Origin: G963556115 sp963678205
GTDB taxonomy: Bacteria; Planctomycetota; SZUA-567
Assembly: GCA_963678205.1 (NCBI GenBank)
Contig: OY782760.1
Location: forward strand, 3,224,001 to 3,288,000
Length of the DNA: 64,000 nucleotides
Direction: 5' to 3'
Shown here: positions 24,165 through 32,633 of the stretch, in pieces
Position numbering within the stretch: position 1 is the stretch's first letter
Layout: each line of letters begins with the position of its first letter
Translations under genes and position numbers: made by a program
Notes under the pieces: model-generated
Databases searched by the model: none
What the model saw: only the letters and a program-made list of their open reading frames with translations
Told to the model about the DNA's origin: nothing

Positions 24165-24205
24165 ATAAAAAACAAGCGGAGCGGGTCACTCTGACCCGCT
24201 CCCGC
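24165..24205 (-). terminator. Intrinsic terminator within the nusA leader
   Basis: GGAGCGGGTCA pairs perfectly with TGACCCGCTCC (24178-24202), followed on the minus strand by GCTTGTTTTTT. It is about the most GC-rich hairpin outside the rRNA genes here. It lies between the candidate nusA promoter (24257-24284) and the nusA start (24105), so it can end transcripts from the upstream 959-residue gene and also attenuate nusA itself. Confidence 0.85.
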
Positions 24206-24256
24206 AATTATGTAATCCAGATTTAATCTGATTATCAAACGGTTAGCTTATTTCCT

Positions 24257-24284
24257 AATATACAAAAAACTACTTTAATGTCAA
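24257..24284 (-). promoter_or_regulatory. Candidate sigma-70 promoter for nusA
   Basis: On the minus strand TTGACA (24279-24284) and TATATT (24257-24262) are separated by 16 bases. The start would be near 24250, giving a leader of about 145 bases that includes the terminator hairpin at 24165-24205. Confidence 0.65.
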
Positions 24285-24333
24285 GCATAATAGCTATTTT
24301 TCTTTTAATACATTTTCAAATCTATATTACCAC

Positions 24334-27213
24334 TTACAAATCAAGCACTTTTGTAAATTCTTTGATAAATCTATCTTTATAATTTCTATAGTATTCCAAA
24401 ACAGCCTCAACTTGCTGCCTTTTCCCAAAATTCAATAAAGCCCCATTAACAATGTTTTCATACATTAATATATTTAGGGCATTCCTAAAAAATTCCTTTT
24501 CTATTGAATTAATTTTATAAAATTTTTTTTCAATGATATTTCTTGATCTAGGTTTATTATACCAAAAATACATCATATCAAGAAATACAAATACCAACTC
24601 TTCAAGAGCAGTACTATTTTTCCTTTTACAGGTGATATCTGTATCTGCAATATTTATTAAAATATCAGCAAGATATTTATTTGGCAAAAGCAATTCAAGG
24701 CGCTCGCAAAGGTGTAGAAACTTCATTTCAAGTTCTTTTATCTCTCTGCATCTCAAACTAATGAAATTTGCCCTATCAGCAAGGCCTTCAATAAAACACG
24801 CAACAATATCAGATGCTATTTTAGATATAACCACAGACCATTGAGAAATAATCATAATAACTCCTGTCACTGCCATAATATTCATTCCCTCAAGCAGCAA
24901 AGAGCTTATCAAGAGTGATACCGGTACAGCCAGTATCGAACGGAAAAGATTTCCTATTATAGCAACCCAAGGGAAACCTCTTATATAATTATGCATTGAG
25001 ATATACAAACCATTCACACCAGATATCGTTGCATATGAAACAAGTGGACTATCAGCAGCATTTACCCCCATTATCTGCTGTAGTAAAAGATTTTTAACCA
25101 GATACTCAAGTATCGGTACGGACAACCCTGTATACATTAGACTTTCGGCTATCCTTTTTTTATCAACAAGAGAACTCCACCTAAGATTTAAATTACGATC
25201 AAACCCACCAGCAGTGAGAACTAGCTGAAAAATATTTCTGCCTCCAGTAATCGCAAACCAGATAAGTCCTCCACCATATTTTAATACACTCCACTCCGCA
25301 GTCAGGTAAAAGGTTAGAAACGCTGGTATAAAACCGATTAGGATTTTTATAATATTCTTTACATCAGTATTAAGGTATTCCCACAAATACCGCAACGAAT
25401 TGTATTTATTCTCAACTCTCTTTTCACCAAAACGTCCACTCAAAGTATATATATTGCTATCCAGTTCCTTTCCTTCGACCTCTTTTACTGTCTGCCGAAT
25501 CCATTCTCTCCGCCTTTTATGCCATGCGAGAAACCGCTGCCAATAATTTTTTATACCTTTTCCACCACTAAGAAACTCTACTCTTTTATATACCTGACAC
25601 CCCAGAGGAAGAGCCAGATGCTCTGATGGTTCTGCATTTTCCAAAGAATTTGCCACACCACGCCGCAAACTCTGCTTTACAACCAGTCCCATACCGTAAA
25701 AAACCTTCCCTCTACCAGCTGCACCACTACCGACAGAAGGTTCAATATGAACACCTGAATACCGATCAAGTAACTTACCGATATTCCTCCTCACCTTCTG
25801 CAAAGAAGTAACAATTTGCTCCCTATTATCGATCTCAAGTTGTTCTACTTCAACAATATCCTCAGAAAGTAAAAATTTTATCCTAGATATATCACGTTCA
25901 TTTACAGCTTTTCGAAATTGATTTATCCTCCCGTCACCGTACTTTATAATACCCTCACCCGCAAGAATGTAATCACGCAAATTAAAAATTTCAATTGCAT
26001 CTATCCTCCCCCTGCCTAAATATAATATTTCCGGCACCTCCCAGAAATGGAGATTACTTGTAAGAAGAGTAAGACGTGACATGCCGGAAGTTGTATTGAG
26101 CAACTTTACCAATCCCCTGACATCTTCAGCAACACTTCCGTACTTTCGCGTAGAATCAGATTTTATATTCATTGATATACTCAGCGGTTTAAGATACCTC
26201 AACAGGATAATCTCTGGTATCAACTTTTTTTCATTATGATTACGCTGTATTTTTATAGATGAGAAAATAAATTCACTAAGGGTTACTTCATTAGGAGTAG
26301 CGCTTTCTAAAAATTTCAGATAAGACTCTGAATCCAACCTTCCAAAACTTATACCATACTCCTTCTCTACCTGTCCTTTAATATTTTTATTAAAAGCTAC
26401 CAGCAAATTAAGAATATGCTTCTGATGATACGAATCAACCTGCTTACTAATAGCAAAAATACCCTCAACGGCACTGGATTTCATAAGACGCAAAAACGCA
26501 CTTGGCATACTTACTCCAAGTGGAGTCCATACAATATTTATAAATTTACTATTGTAAAATATGGGAAATTCAATACCTATCTCAACCTCAATCTCCAAGA
26601 TTTCAGCAGCAGTCAAAAGCTCATAAGCGACCTGAGGATTAACATAATTTCTGTTTATTACCTGAAGTTTGCGAATTCCTTTTATCCATGCATCTAGTAT
26701 TAGATGGGAAGGATTTTTCTTTCCAAGTTTACTAGCATTATCAACATTATCATCAAATGACAGCTGTGATTGATCCTCAGGAATCTCAAGTAACTGATAG
26801 GATTTTAGTTGCCTTCTGACAATTCCTGGCTTACCTGTATAAACCTCGCGAAAATCCCTAATAAGTTCAAGTCTGCGTTTATCATTCCCTCTACACGCAA
26901 AAATCTCTTTCATAATTTCAATTAGGACTCTTGCAGCATTGAATCTGAGACCTTTTTCAACACCACACACATCATGAAACAAGCGCTGAAGTGCCTTTAA
27001 ACGTTTCATATACTCTTCACCATGAATAGAATTCATGAGAAAATATACTGTAGCGGCGATTCTAACCTCTACAGTAACAGAGACTTCTATTATCCCTTCA
27101 GCATGAGAACTATAAGTAAAAAATGGTAATGTGGCGCTATCTTCACTCTTGTTCTCAAGAAGAGCAATTTCATTAAAAATTTCTCTATCAACACTATCAA
27201 ACAACACCTTCAT
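24334..27213 (-). CDS. Large membrane protein of unknown function, 959 aa
   Basis: I do not recognise this protein. Residues 1-600 look cytoplasmic and mixed alpha/beta. The stretches LLTAAEILEIEVEIGIEFPI (about 200-219) and GRIDAIEIFNLRDY (about 403-416) recall strand patterns of PHP-type TIM barrels, but the metal-binding His set is not visible, so this is only a hint. Residues about 620-800 hold several membrane segments, including IIKILIGFIPAFLTFYLTA. The C-terminal 150 residues are again soluble and helical. AGGAG five bases before the ATG at 27213 fixes the start over the GTG one codon earlier. No signal peptide. Neighbours give no clear functional link. Confidence 0.85.
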   Translation of the reverse strand: MKVLFDSVDREIFNEIALLENKSEDSATLPFFTYSSHAEGIIEVSVTVEVRIAATVYFLMNSIHGEEYMKRLKALQRLFHDVCGVEKGLRFNAARVLIEIMKEIFACRGNDKRRLELIRDFREVYTGKPGIVRRQLKSYQLLEIPEDQSQLSFDDNVDNASKLGKKNPSHLILDAWIKGIRKLQVINRNYVNPQVAYELLTAAEILEIEVEIGIEFPIFYNSKFINIVWTPLGVSMPSAFLRLMKSSAVEGIFAISKQVDSYHQKHILNLLVAFNKNIKGQVEKEYGISFGRLDSESYLKFLESATPNEVTLSEFIFSSIKIQRNHNEKKLIPEIILLRYLKPLSISMNIKSDSTRKYGSVAEDVRGLVKLLNTTSGMSRLTLLTSNLHFWEVPEILYLGRGRIDAIEIFNLRDYILAGEGIIKYGDGRINQFRKAVNERDISRIKFLLSEDIVEVEQLEIDNREQIVTSLQKVRRNIGKLLDRYSGVHIEPSVGSGAAGRGKVFYGMGLVVKQSLRRGVANSLENAEPSEHLALPLGCQVYKRVEFLSGGKGIKNYWQRFLAWHKRRREWIRQTVKEVEGKELDSNIYTLSGRFGEKRVENKYNSLRYLWEYLNTDVKNIIKILIGFIPAFLTFYLTAEWSVLKYGGGLIWFAITGGRNIFQLVLTAGGFDRNLNLRWSSLVDKKRIAESLMYTGLSVPILEYLVKNLLLQQIMGVNAADSPLVSYATISGVNGLYISMHNYIRGFPWVAIIGNLFRSILAVPVSLLISSLLLEGMNIMAVTGVIMIISQWSVVISKIASDIVACFIEGLADRANFISLRCREIKELEMKFLHLCERLELLLPNKYLADILINIADTDITCKRKNSTALEELVFVFLDMMYFWYNKPRSRNIIEKKFYKINSIEKEFFRNALNILMYENIVNGALLNFGKRQQVEAVLEYYRNYKDRFIKEFTKVLDL

Positions 27214-27253
27214 CACTACTCCTGAATACTACACTATACAGATTATAATAAAA

Positions 27254-27282
27254 ACATGGTCTTCCAAATAGAAAGACCATGT
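27254..27282 (-). terminator. Intrinsic terminator of the YkgJ-type gene
   Basis: ACATGGTCTT / AAGACCATGT form a 10-bp stem (27254-27282), followed on the minus strand by TTTTATTATAAT. It separates the YkgJ-type gene from the 959-residue gene. Confidence 0.82.
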
Positions 27283-27322
27283 CCATAATACCAAATATAC
27301 AATATTTTATGCAACGAAAAAA

Positions 27323-28120
27323 CTATTCTTGCCCATCTTTAACCACCGCTATCAGATCTTTCATAAAATTAATATATACATTTGCCTGAGGGTAATAATA
27401 AGCTCCAGTATACGGAAAATCTGTATTCACTCTCTGCATGCACGCCAAAGCTTCTTCAGCTTTCTGCTCATCATTAAGTTGAAAAAATGTATCTATCAGA
27501 TCAAGTTTTTCATTGAACTTTGTATGGTTAACATAGCTATCAGCAAGATAGGAAATATCCACTTCTTTAAAAATTTTTTCGCGAAGATCAAGAAAGTACT
27601 CCTGAGTGATATCCTGATCAAAAATAATTGCAAACCAGCACTGAAGATTTACAGAATCAAAGTAATAAGGTTCATCCATATTGCCACAATAAGGGACATT
27701 CAACACATTGGCCTTCTCAAGTACCTCTTCAATTTCAGCTCCCCCGAATTCACTCTCTGGTACCGCTCCAACCTGATACGAACATATTCGTTCACGATGG
27801 GTTAGTTTATCAAGTACATCAATACCTTCAAGCCTGCAAGAAAGAGGCCTACTTTCATAGCACGAGCATTTATTATTAACAAGTAACGGACAAACAACAT
27901 TACTCATATGAAACTCAGAAACAATGGGTTGGGAAGAAATTATCGCTCTTAACTGCTCTTCTGTGAATACCTTTATCATATCATTAAGAACGCCAATAAC
28001 CTCTATAAACGACAGATGTGGACTTATGCAGCATTTTCCACACTGATTACATGGCACCTCTGAAGCCAGCTGATATATTCTTTTCAACTCTTGCTGTACT
28101 TTTTCCATCTTCTCACTCAT
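27323..28120 (-). CDS. YkgJ-family cysteine cluster protein
   Basis: A 265-residue soluble protein with the YkgJ-type metal or Fe-S binding pattern. CNQCGKCC sits at residues 24-31, and the second half-site CPLLVNNKCSCYESRPLSCR is near 97-116. This cluster probably holds zinc or iron; the enzymatic role in this family is not settled. The C-terminal 130 residues are less conserved. It is transcribed with its own terminator. Confidence 0.85.
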   Translation of the reverse strand: MSEKMEKVQQELKRIYQLASEVPCNQCGKCCISPHLSFIEVIGVLNDMIKVFTEEQLRAIISSQPIVSEFHMSNVVCPLLVNNKCSCYESRPLSCRLEGIDVLDKLTHRERICSYQVGAVPESEFGGAEIEEVLEKANVLNVPYCGNMDEPYYFDSVNLQCWFAIIFDQDITQEYFLDLREKIFKEVDISYLADSYVNHTKFNEKLDLIDTFFQLNDEQKAEEALACMQRVNTDFPYTGAYYYPQANVYINFMKDLIAVVKDGQE

Positions 28121-28280
28121 ATGAGGGTCTCCTGCAATGCAACACTAAGATAATACTTTACTGTAAAAACCGCAAATAATTTCAATTATCGACTATTTAT
28201 AATAGATTAGTTAATAATAATTTATTATGCTATACAATTATATGATAACTCATTCGCAAAAGTAAAAAAGAACAATAATT

Positions 28281-28856
28281 CTAAAATAGTTTTTCCCCAA
28301 GCCATAGCAAATTTTGGGCAAATCTTTCCATAACGCCAAGAGCCTCTTTATCTTTTAAAACCTCACCTTTTTCTCTAGCAGTAGCCACATTCCAATAAGT
28401 TGACCCCGGTACGATCATATCATTCAACATATACCAATAGAGCATCTGAGCATAAGTAAAGTTCTGTCCTGCTTTTCTGGCGACAGTAATAGGGCCGCCT
28501 ACTTTTCTACTTAGGAGCATATTCGGTCTTGAGGCATAACCAGCTCTATCCAGTAGCGCATTCATCTCAGCAGGCATAGAACCAAAGTATACTGGTGCTC
28601 CCATAACAATGATATCAGCCTCATACATCTTTGCGATCACTTCATTTACAATATCACCAGTCAATATACATTTTCCGTCTTTATTCTCTTTGCACTTACC
28701 GCAAGCTATACATCCTCTTAACGGTTCTCCACCTATTTTTATATATTCAGTCTCAATACCACCGCTTTTCAGAACATCTCCGACAACTTCCAGAAGAACC
28801 TGAGTATTGCCGCCAACTCGTGCACTCCCGTTAATAGTAATAGCTTTCACCCCCAT
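28281..28856 (-). CDS. NADPH-dependent FMN reductase / iron-sulfur flavoprotein family
   Basis: A 191-residue flavodoxin-fold protein. The N-terminal phosphate-binding loop is NGSARVGGNTQVLL. The compact cysteine motif C-I-A-C-G-K-C (about residues 50-56) plus a further Cys near 65 is the pattern of the iron-sulfur flavoprotein branch common in anaerobes. APVYFGSMPAEMNALLDRAG is the usual flavin-site helix. It likely transfers electrons in the cytoplasm; substrate unknown. The gene starts 33 bases after the neighbouring acetyltransferase and may share its transcript. Confidence 0.88.
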   Translation of the reverse strand: MGVKAITINGSARVGGNTQVLLEVVGDVLKSGGIETEYIKIGGEPLRGCIACGKCKENKDGKCILTGDIVNEVIAKMYEADIIVMGAPVYFGSMPAEMNALLDRAGYASRPNMLLSRKVGGPITVARKAGQNFTYAQMLYWYMLNDMIVPGSTYWNVATAREKGEVLKDKEALGVMERFAQNLLWLGEKLF

Positions 28857-28889
28857 TACCCTACCTTCCTTTCAGTCCAAATCACGCCA

Positions 28890-29369
28890 TTATTTAATAA
28901 GATCCTGATATGACGCTCTGTCAATAGCATATGGCAACCAATTTGCAACAAAATCTGCCCCAAGAGACTCATAAAAATCCACCGCTGTATCATTCCAGTT
29001 TAATACCTGAAGTTCAATTTTTGCACAATTTGCTTCTTCCGCTCTTCTGGCAAGTTCGACAAATAGAGCTCTACCTGCACCAGACCTGCGCGAATCAGGA
29101 TTTACAAATATATCTTCAACAAACATCTTGGGTTTGCCAAGAAAAGTAGTATAGTTTAAGTAGTACGTTGAAAAGCCAATGTCAATACCATTGATAGAAG
29201 CAATCAGAACAGTAACATAAGGATCCTTACCAGCCATAGCATCCCTTATATCATCAACTGAAGCAACAAACTCATCAGAAGCTCTATCATATGCAGCAAG
29301 TTCTTTTACAAATCGGTATACGATTTCCGCTTCAGTAGTTTTAGCTTTTCTAATACTAACCTGTGGCAT
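28890..29369 (-). CDS. GNAT-family N-acetyltransferase
   Basis: A 159-residue GNAT acetyltransferase. The acetyl-CoA loop is visible in VNPDSRRSGAGRALFVELAR and the preceding strand is FVEDIFV. The last strand pair includes LQVLNWNDTAVDFYESLGA. It resembles the diamine/spermidine acetyltransferase subgroup, but the substrate is inference. The start at the ATG at 29369 is preferred over the ATG three codons upstream, which directly abuts the AAAGG. Confidence 0.85.
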   Translation of the reverse strand: MPQVSIRKAKTTEAEIVYRFVKELAAYDRASDEFVASVDDIRDAMAGKDPYVTVLIASINGIDIGFSTYYLNYTTFLGKPKMFVEDIFVNPDSRRSGAGRALFVELARRAEEANCAKIELQVLNWNDTAVDFYESLGADFVANWLPYAIDRASYQDLIK

Positions 29370-29663
29370 CTTCCCCATCCTTTTAACTTAATAGTAACTT
29401 TCATGTATCTCTACCAACACGCAATACTAATCTGTAACCATGTTACCAAAATTTATAAATAAATTAATACTATTATAATACCAAAATAATAAGAAAAATC
29501 AATCTTTTGTAGAATACTTCTAAGAATTACAGCTATTGCTCATTTTAAAGTAAATAGAGTTCTGCTATTTTATAACTGCCATAGCTATCAGAATTATCTC
29601 AAGTTACAACCAACAAAGCGTAGCAATATAATATTAAAGTTAAAAAACTCAATCTAGCTATCT

Positions 29664-31037
29664 CTATGACCCAAAACTTTGAGAAGTGAAAGTTTCGAAG
29701 ATTAGGTCTTCCATATGTCTGTTAAAATAATACATCCCGATTAATAGAGCAATAAGAAACGATGCGAGAGCCCCTATCCCACTATATGCACTTTTATAAA
29801 AAGCAAAATAATACGAAAAGATAGTATTAAGGGTCAGAGCCAATAAAGCCAGGGTTCCTGCAAGTCTCTGCCAGTCAAAATACAATATTACAATAATCAT
29901 TATTAAAAATAACGCCTGAATAAACGCGGCTATAAAAGTATACCTCAACGTAACAATCAGATCAGCAGGCATTTTAAAATATAATAATAAATCAGGTGCA
30001 ATCAGCACCAGCACCCCTGTCAGACCGCCCTGTATCTTGAGTAATCTTGAGATTGATAACCACAAATTACTATTTATAGCTTTACGCTTTTCTTCAATCT
30101 CTTCTAACGTTGCCCCACCTGATACAGCCCCCAGATAATCTGCATAATATTTATAAAAGCTTGTTTCTATACGAATTAAAAATACTGTTAAAGCTGGGAC
30201 AATAGTCACATAAGCCCAGAAAAAACAAGTATCATAATTTACAGGCGCATAAAATGGCCCCGGAGCAGCCTTCTTATTTTCAGCAATCCAATAAATAAGT
30301 TTATCAACCCATAATGCAGAGTTATAAGCAAAGCCACAGAGCATAAGCCATGGTAGATTTTTCCAGTATCCTACCACTCCTTTATCTATACGCACCTGAG
30401 ATGGGAATTCCTGAAAAATTCGTGAAGAAAGTAGTACCGCTAAAATCATCATTCCTGTAGCAAATCCCCACAGTATGCCTTCTAATCTATAATAGTAAGC
30501 TCCAGCATATCCCAGAGCTATTGCCATAAAATACCCTATTCCAAACACCTTTACAATTGAAGTAAAGTCTCTTGCGGCAGATAAAAAGATCATAGCAATC
30601 CAAGTCAAAGCTACACTTTGAAATAATACAATCGCTGCAAGTGCAAGATTTACTTGCAACCCGCCTATAAAATAAAAAGCACTAGAAATAATTGTTGAAT
30701 ATATAATAGACTGCCTCGCAACAAATTTGAATGTTGGAAGTATTGCGGAGTAGTCATTGATAAACATCTTATCTGCAAGATATCTAGTAGTTGACATATA
30801 TATCGGTCCAGTAAAGATCAGAGTTCCCATATATGTATAGACCAGAATTGTTCTAAACAGTATACTCTCCTGAGTCAGTAACAAGCTATGACACAAGACA
30901 GCAAGTATTCCAATACTAATGATAGAGATCAGCCAAGGACCAGTAGAAATAACTGCTCCATATACATAAGCAGTTATAAGAGAAGCGTATGTTCCATTGC
31001 TGATAATATTTCGAAGTTTAAAACCAATACCTGCCAT
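29664..31037 (-). CDS. pelG: Pel exopolysaccharide exporter subunit PelG
   Basis: A 457-residue polytopic protein with about 12 membrane segments and the PelG opening MAGIGFKLRNIIS. PelG is a MOP/flippase-type protein that, with PelD, PelE and PelF, forms the inner-membrane synthase-transport complex of Pel polysaccharide. It is the last gene of the pel operon, 28 bases after pelF. No clear hairpin terminator lies in the 290 bases downstream. Confidence 0.88.
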   Translation of the reverse strand: MAGIGFKLRNIISNGTYASLITAYVYGAVISTGPWLISIISIGILAVLCHSLLLTQESILFRTILVYTYMGTLIFTGPIYMSTTRYLADKMFINDYSAILPTFKFVARQSIIYSTIISSAFYFIGGLQVNLALAAIVLFQSVALTWIAMIFLSAARDFTSIVKVFGIGYFMAIALGYAGAYYYRLEGILWGFATGMMILAVLLSSRIFQEFPSQVRIDKGVVGYWKNLPWLMLCGFAYNSALWVDKLIYWIAENKKAAPGPFYAPVNYDTCFFWAYVTIVPALTVFLIRIETSFYKYYADYLGAVSGGATLEEIEEKRKAINSNLWLSISRLLKIQGGLTGVLVLIAPDLLLYFKMPADLIVTLRYTFIAAFIQALFLIMIIVILYFDWQRLAGTLALLALTLNTIFSYYFAFYKSAYSGIGALASFLIALLIGMYYFNRHMEDLIFETFTSQSFGS

Positions 31038-31065
31038 AATCTAACCAGCCTTTTATTATACTATA

Positions 31066-32589
31066 TTAAAGTACACATTTTGGGTGCATCAATTCTTTTT
31101 CAAAACACTTTCTATATTCATTTCGGTACTGTTCCATAACATTATTTAGATCATAATACCGACATACTCTATCTCTAAGATTCTGCCCCATTTCATGAGC
31201 CTTCTCAGGAGATGACGCGATTCTCTTCAAAGCAATAGCCAGCTCCTTAGGAGAAGATACCGGCACAACATATCCGCCACGTCCAATACTTATGTCCTCT
31301 TCTGTGCTTCCTTCAATCAACTCTCTACACGCACCAACATCTGTAGCTACAAATGGCACACCAGCCCCCCCCGCCTCAAGAATAGCAAAAGGTAACCCTT
31401 CACTAATACTTGAAATAACACTTACATCGATCATTCCAAGTTTCTCAATTACCTCTACCCTCCCAGTAAATTCAACATCAGCACTAAGATTTAGCCCACG
31501 TACAAGTTCTAGGCATTCTTCATAATACTCAATATCCTCATCGAAAGGGCCCATAATTAGAGCTTTGAAATCAACTCCAAATCTTTTCAGATGATCCAGA
31601 GATTTTATAAGATTTTTTACATCTTTAATCGGCGCAATTCTACCGATATATCCAATTACAAAAGTATCACCATCATTTCTCTGCCTAAGTGAAAGAGATA
31701 GAAATTTTGAAAGATCTATACCATTAGGAATAATTTTAACCCTCTCAGCATCAGCACCATCAGCTATCTGATCACGTTTATTCGCCCAGAAAAGCGAGTA
31801 TATCTGCTCCGCAGTATTGTATGAAGTTCTACTTAGCGAAAAAAATAAATTCACCCACCATTCCTTAAATTTATTACTCTTTCTAGACATATCAAGTGCT
31901 AGTGGAGTTACAGACTCACCACAAATCCAATCTGCATCAAATATTTCTATTCGTCTTTCTCTAGTATAAATACCGTGCTCACTTATAAGTAATGGAGAAC
32001 CTGTAATAGTACTGAATAACGCCCCCAACGTTGAAGCATAGCCAGTACATGCAGAATGGTAAATTTTAGCTGGCATGATCTTTGTTCTTAGCAATTTCAT
32101 AAGAGGTAGATTAATAAATCTGTAAGACCAGAAGAAGTCTAAGAACCCTGCCTGCTCTGTAGAAAAATCTTCATATAGACTCAACGCTGTATTCCACGCC
32201 ATTTTCGAGTAAGCAAATTCCTGCATAAATTCACTCTCTGTTTCAAGTTTGGATACTATATGATATATCATGGTTAGATCAAGTGGTTCTCCTTTAACTA
32301 TAGATTTTTGAAAACACAATATATCTTTCCACTCATGCTCTGAAAGCTTATGAGCATTACTATTGGTATTTTTCTTACTAAAATCATGAAGATACACCAG
32401 CTGAATTTCTGTTACATTCACAGGAAGATCATACTTCAACTTGAGTTTTTCACGTTTGTTTGCAGCGAGATACACAATGCCGAAATTGATGTCAGACATA
32501 TATTCTATAATTTGAGCAACCCATGTGGAGACGCCTCCCGCAACATAAGGATATGTTCCTTCAAGAATCAAGCAGACATCACATCGCAC
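31066..32589 (-). CDS. pelF: Pel exopolysaccharide glycosyltransferase PelF (GT4)
   Basis: A 507-residue cytoplasmic GT-B glycosyltransferase. The PelF N-terminus is evident in CLILEGTYPYVAGGVSTW. The C-terminal Rossmann domain has VIGYIGRIAPIKDVKNLIKS (about 318-340) and the donor-binding SSISEGLPFAILEAGGAG with the E-x7-E pair. In known systems PelF polymerises UDP-activated N-acetylhexosamines. It lies between the HEAT-repeat gene and pelG, in the same operon. Confidence 0.92.
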   Translation of the reverse strand: MRCDVCLILEGTYPYVAGGVSTWVAQIIEYMSDINFGIVYLAANKREKLKLKYDLPVNVTEIQLVYLHDFSKKNTNSNAHKLSEHEWKDILCFQKSIVKGEPLDLTMIYHIVSKLETESEFMQEFAYSKMAWNTALSLYEDFSTEQAGFLDFFWSYRFINLPLMKLLRTKIMPAKIYHSACTGYASTLGALFSTITGSPLLISEHGIYTRERRIEIFDADWICGESVTPLALDMSRKSNKFKEWWVNLFFSLSRTSYNTAEQIYSLFWANKRDQIADGADAERVKIIPNGIDLSKFLSLSLRQRNDGDTFVIGYIGRIAPIKDVKNLIKSLDHLKRFGVDFKALIMGPFDEDIEYYEECLELVRGLNLSADVEFTGRVEVIEKLGMIDVSVISSISEGLPFAILEAGGAGVPFVATDVGACRELIEGSTEEDISIGRGGYVVPVSSPKELAIALKRIASSPEKAHEMGQNLRDRVCRYYDLNNVMEQYRNEYRKCFEKELMHPKCVL

Positions 32590-32633
32590 AATAAACCTCC
32601 AACAAAAACATTAAATATAAATCAGAAAGTAGC

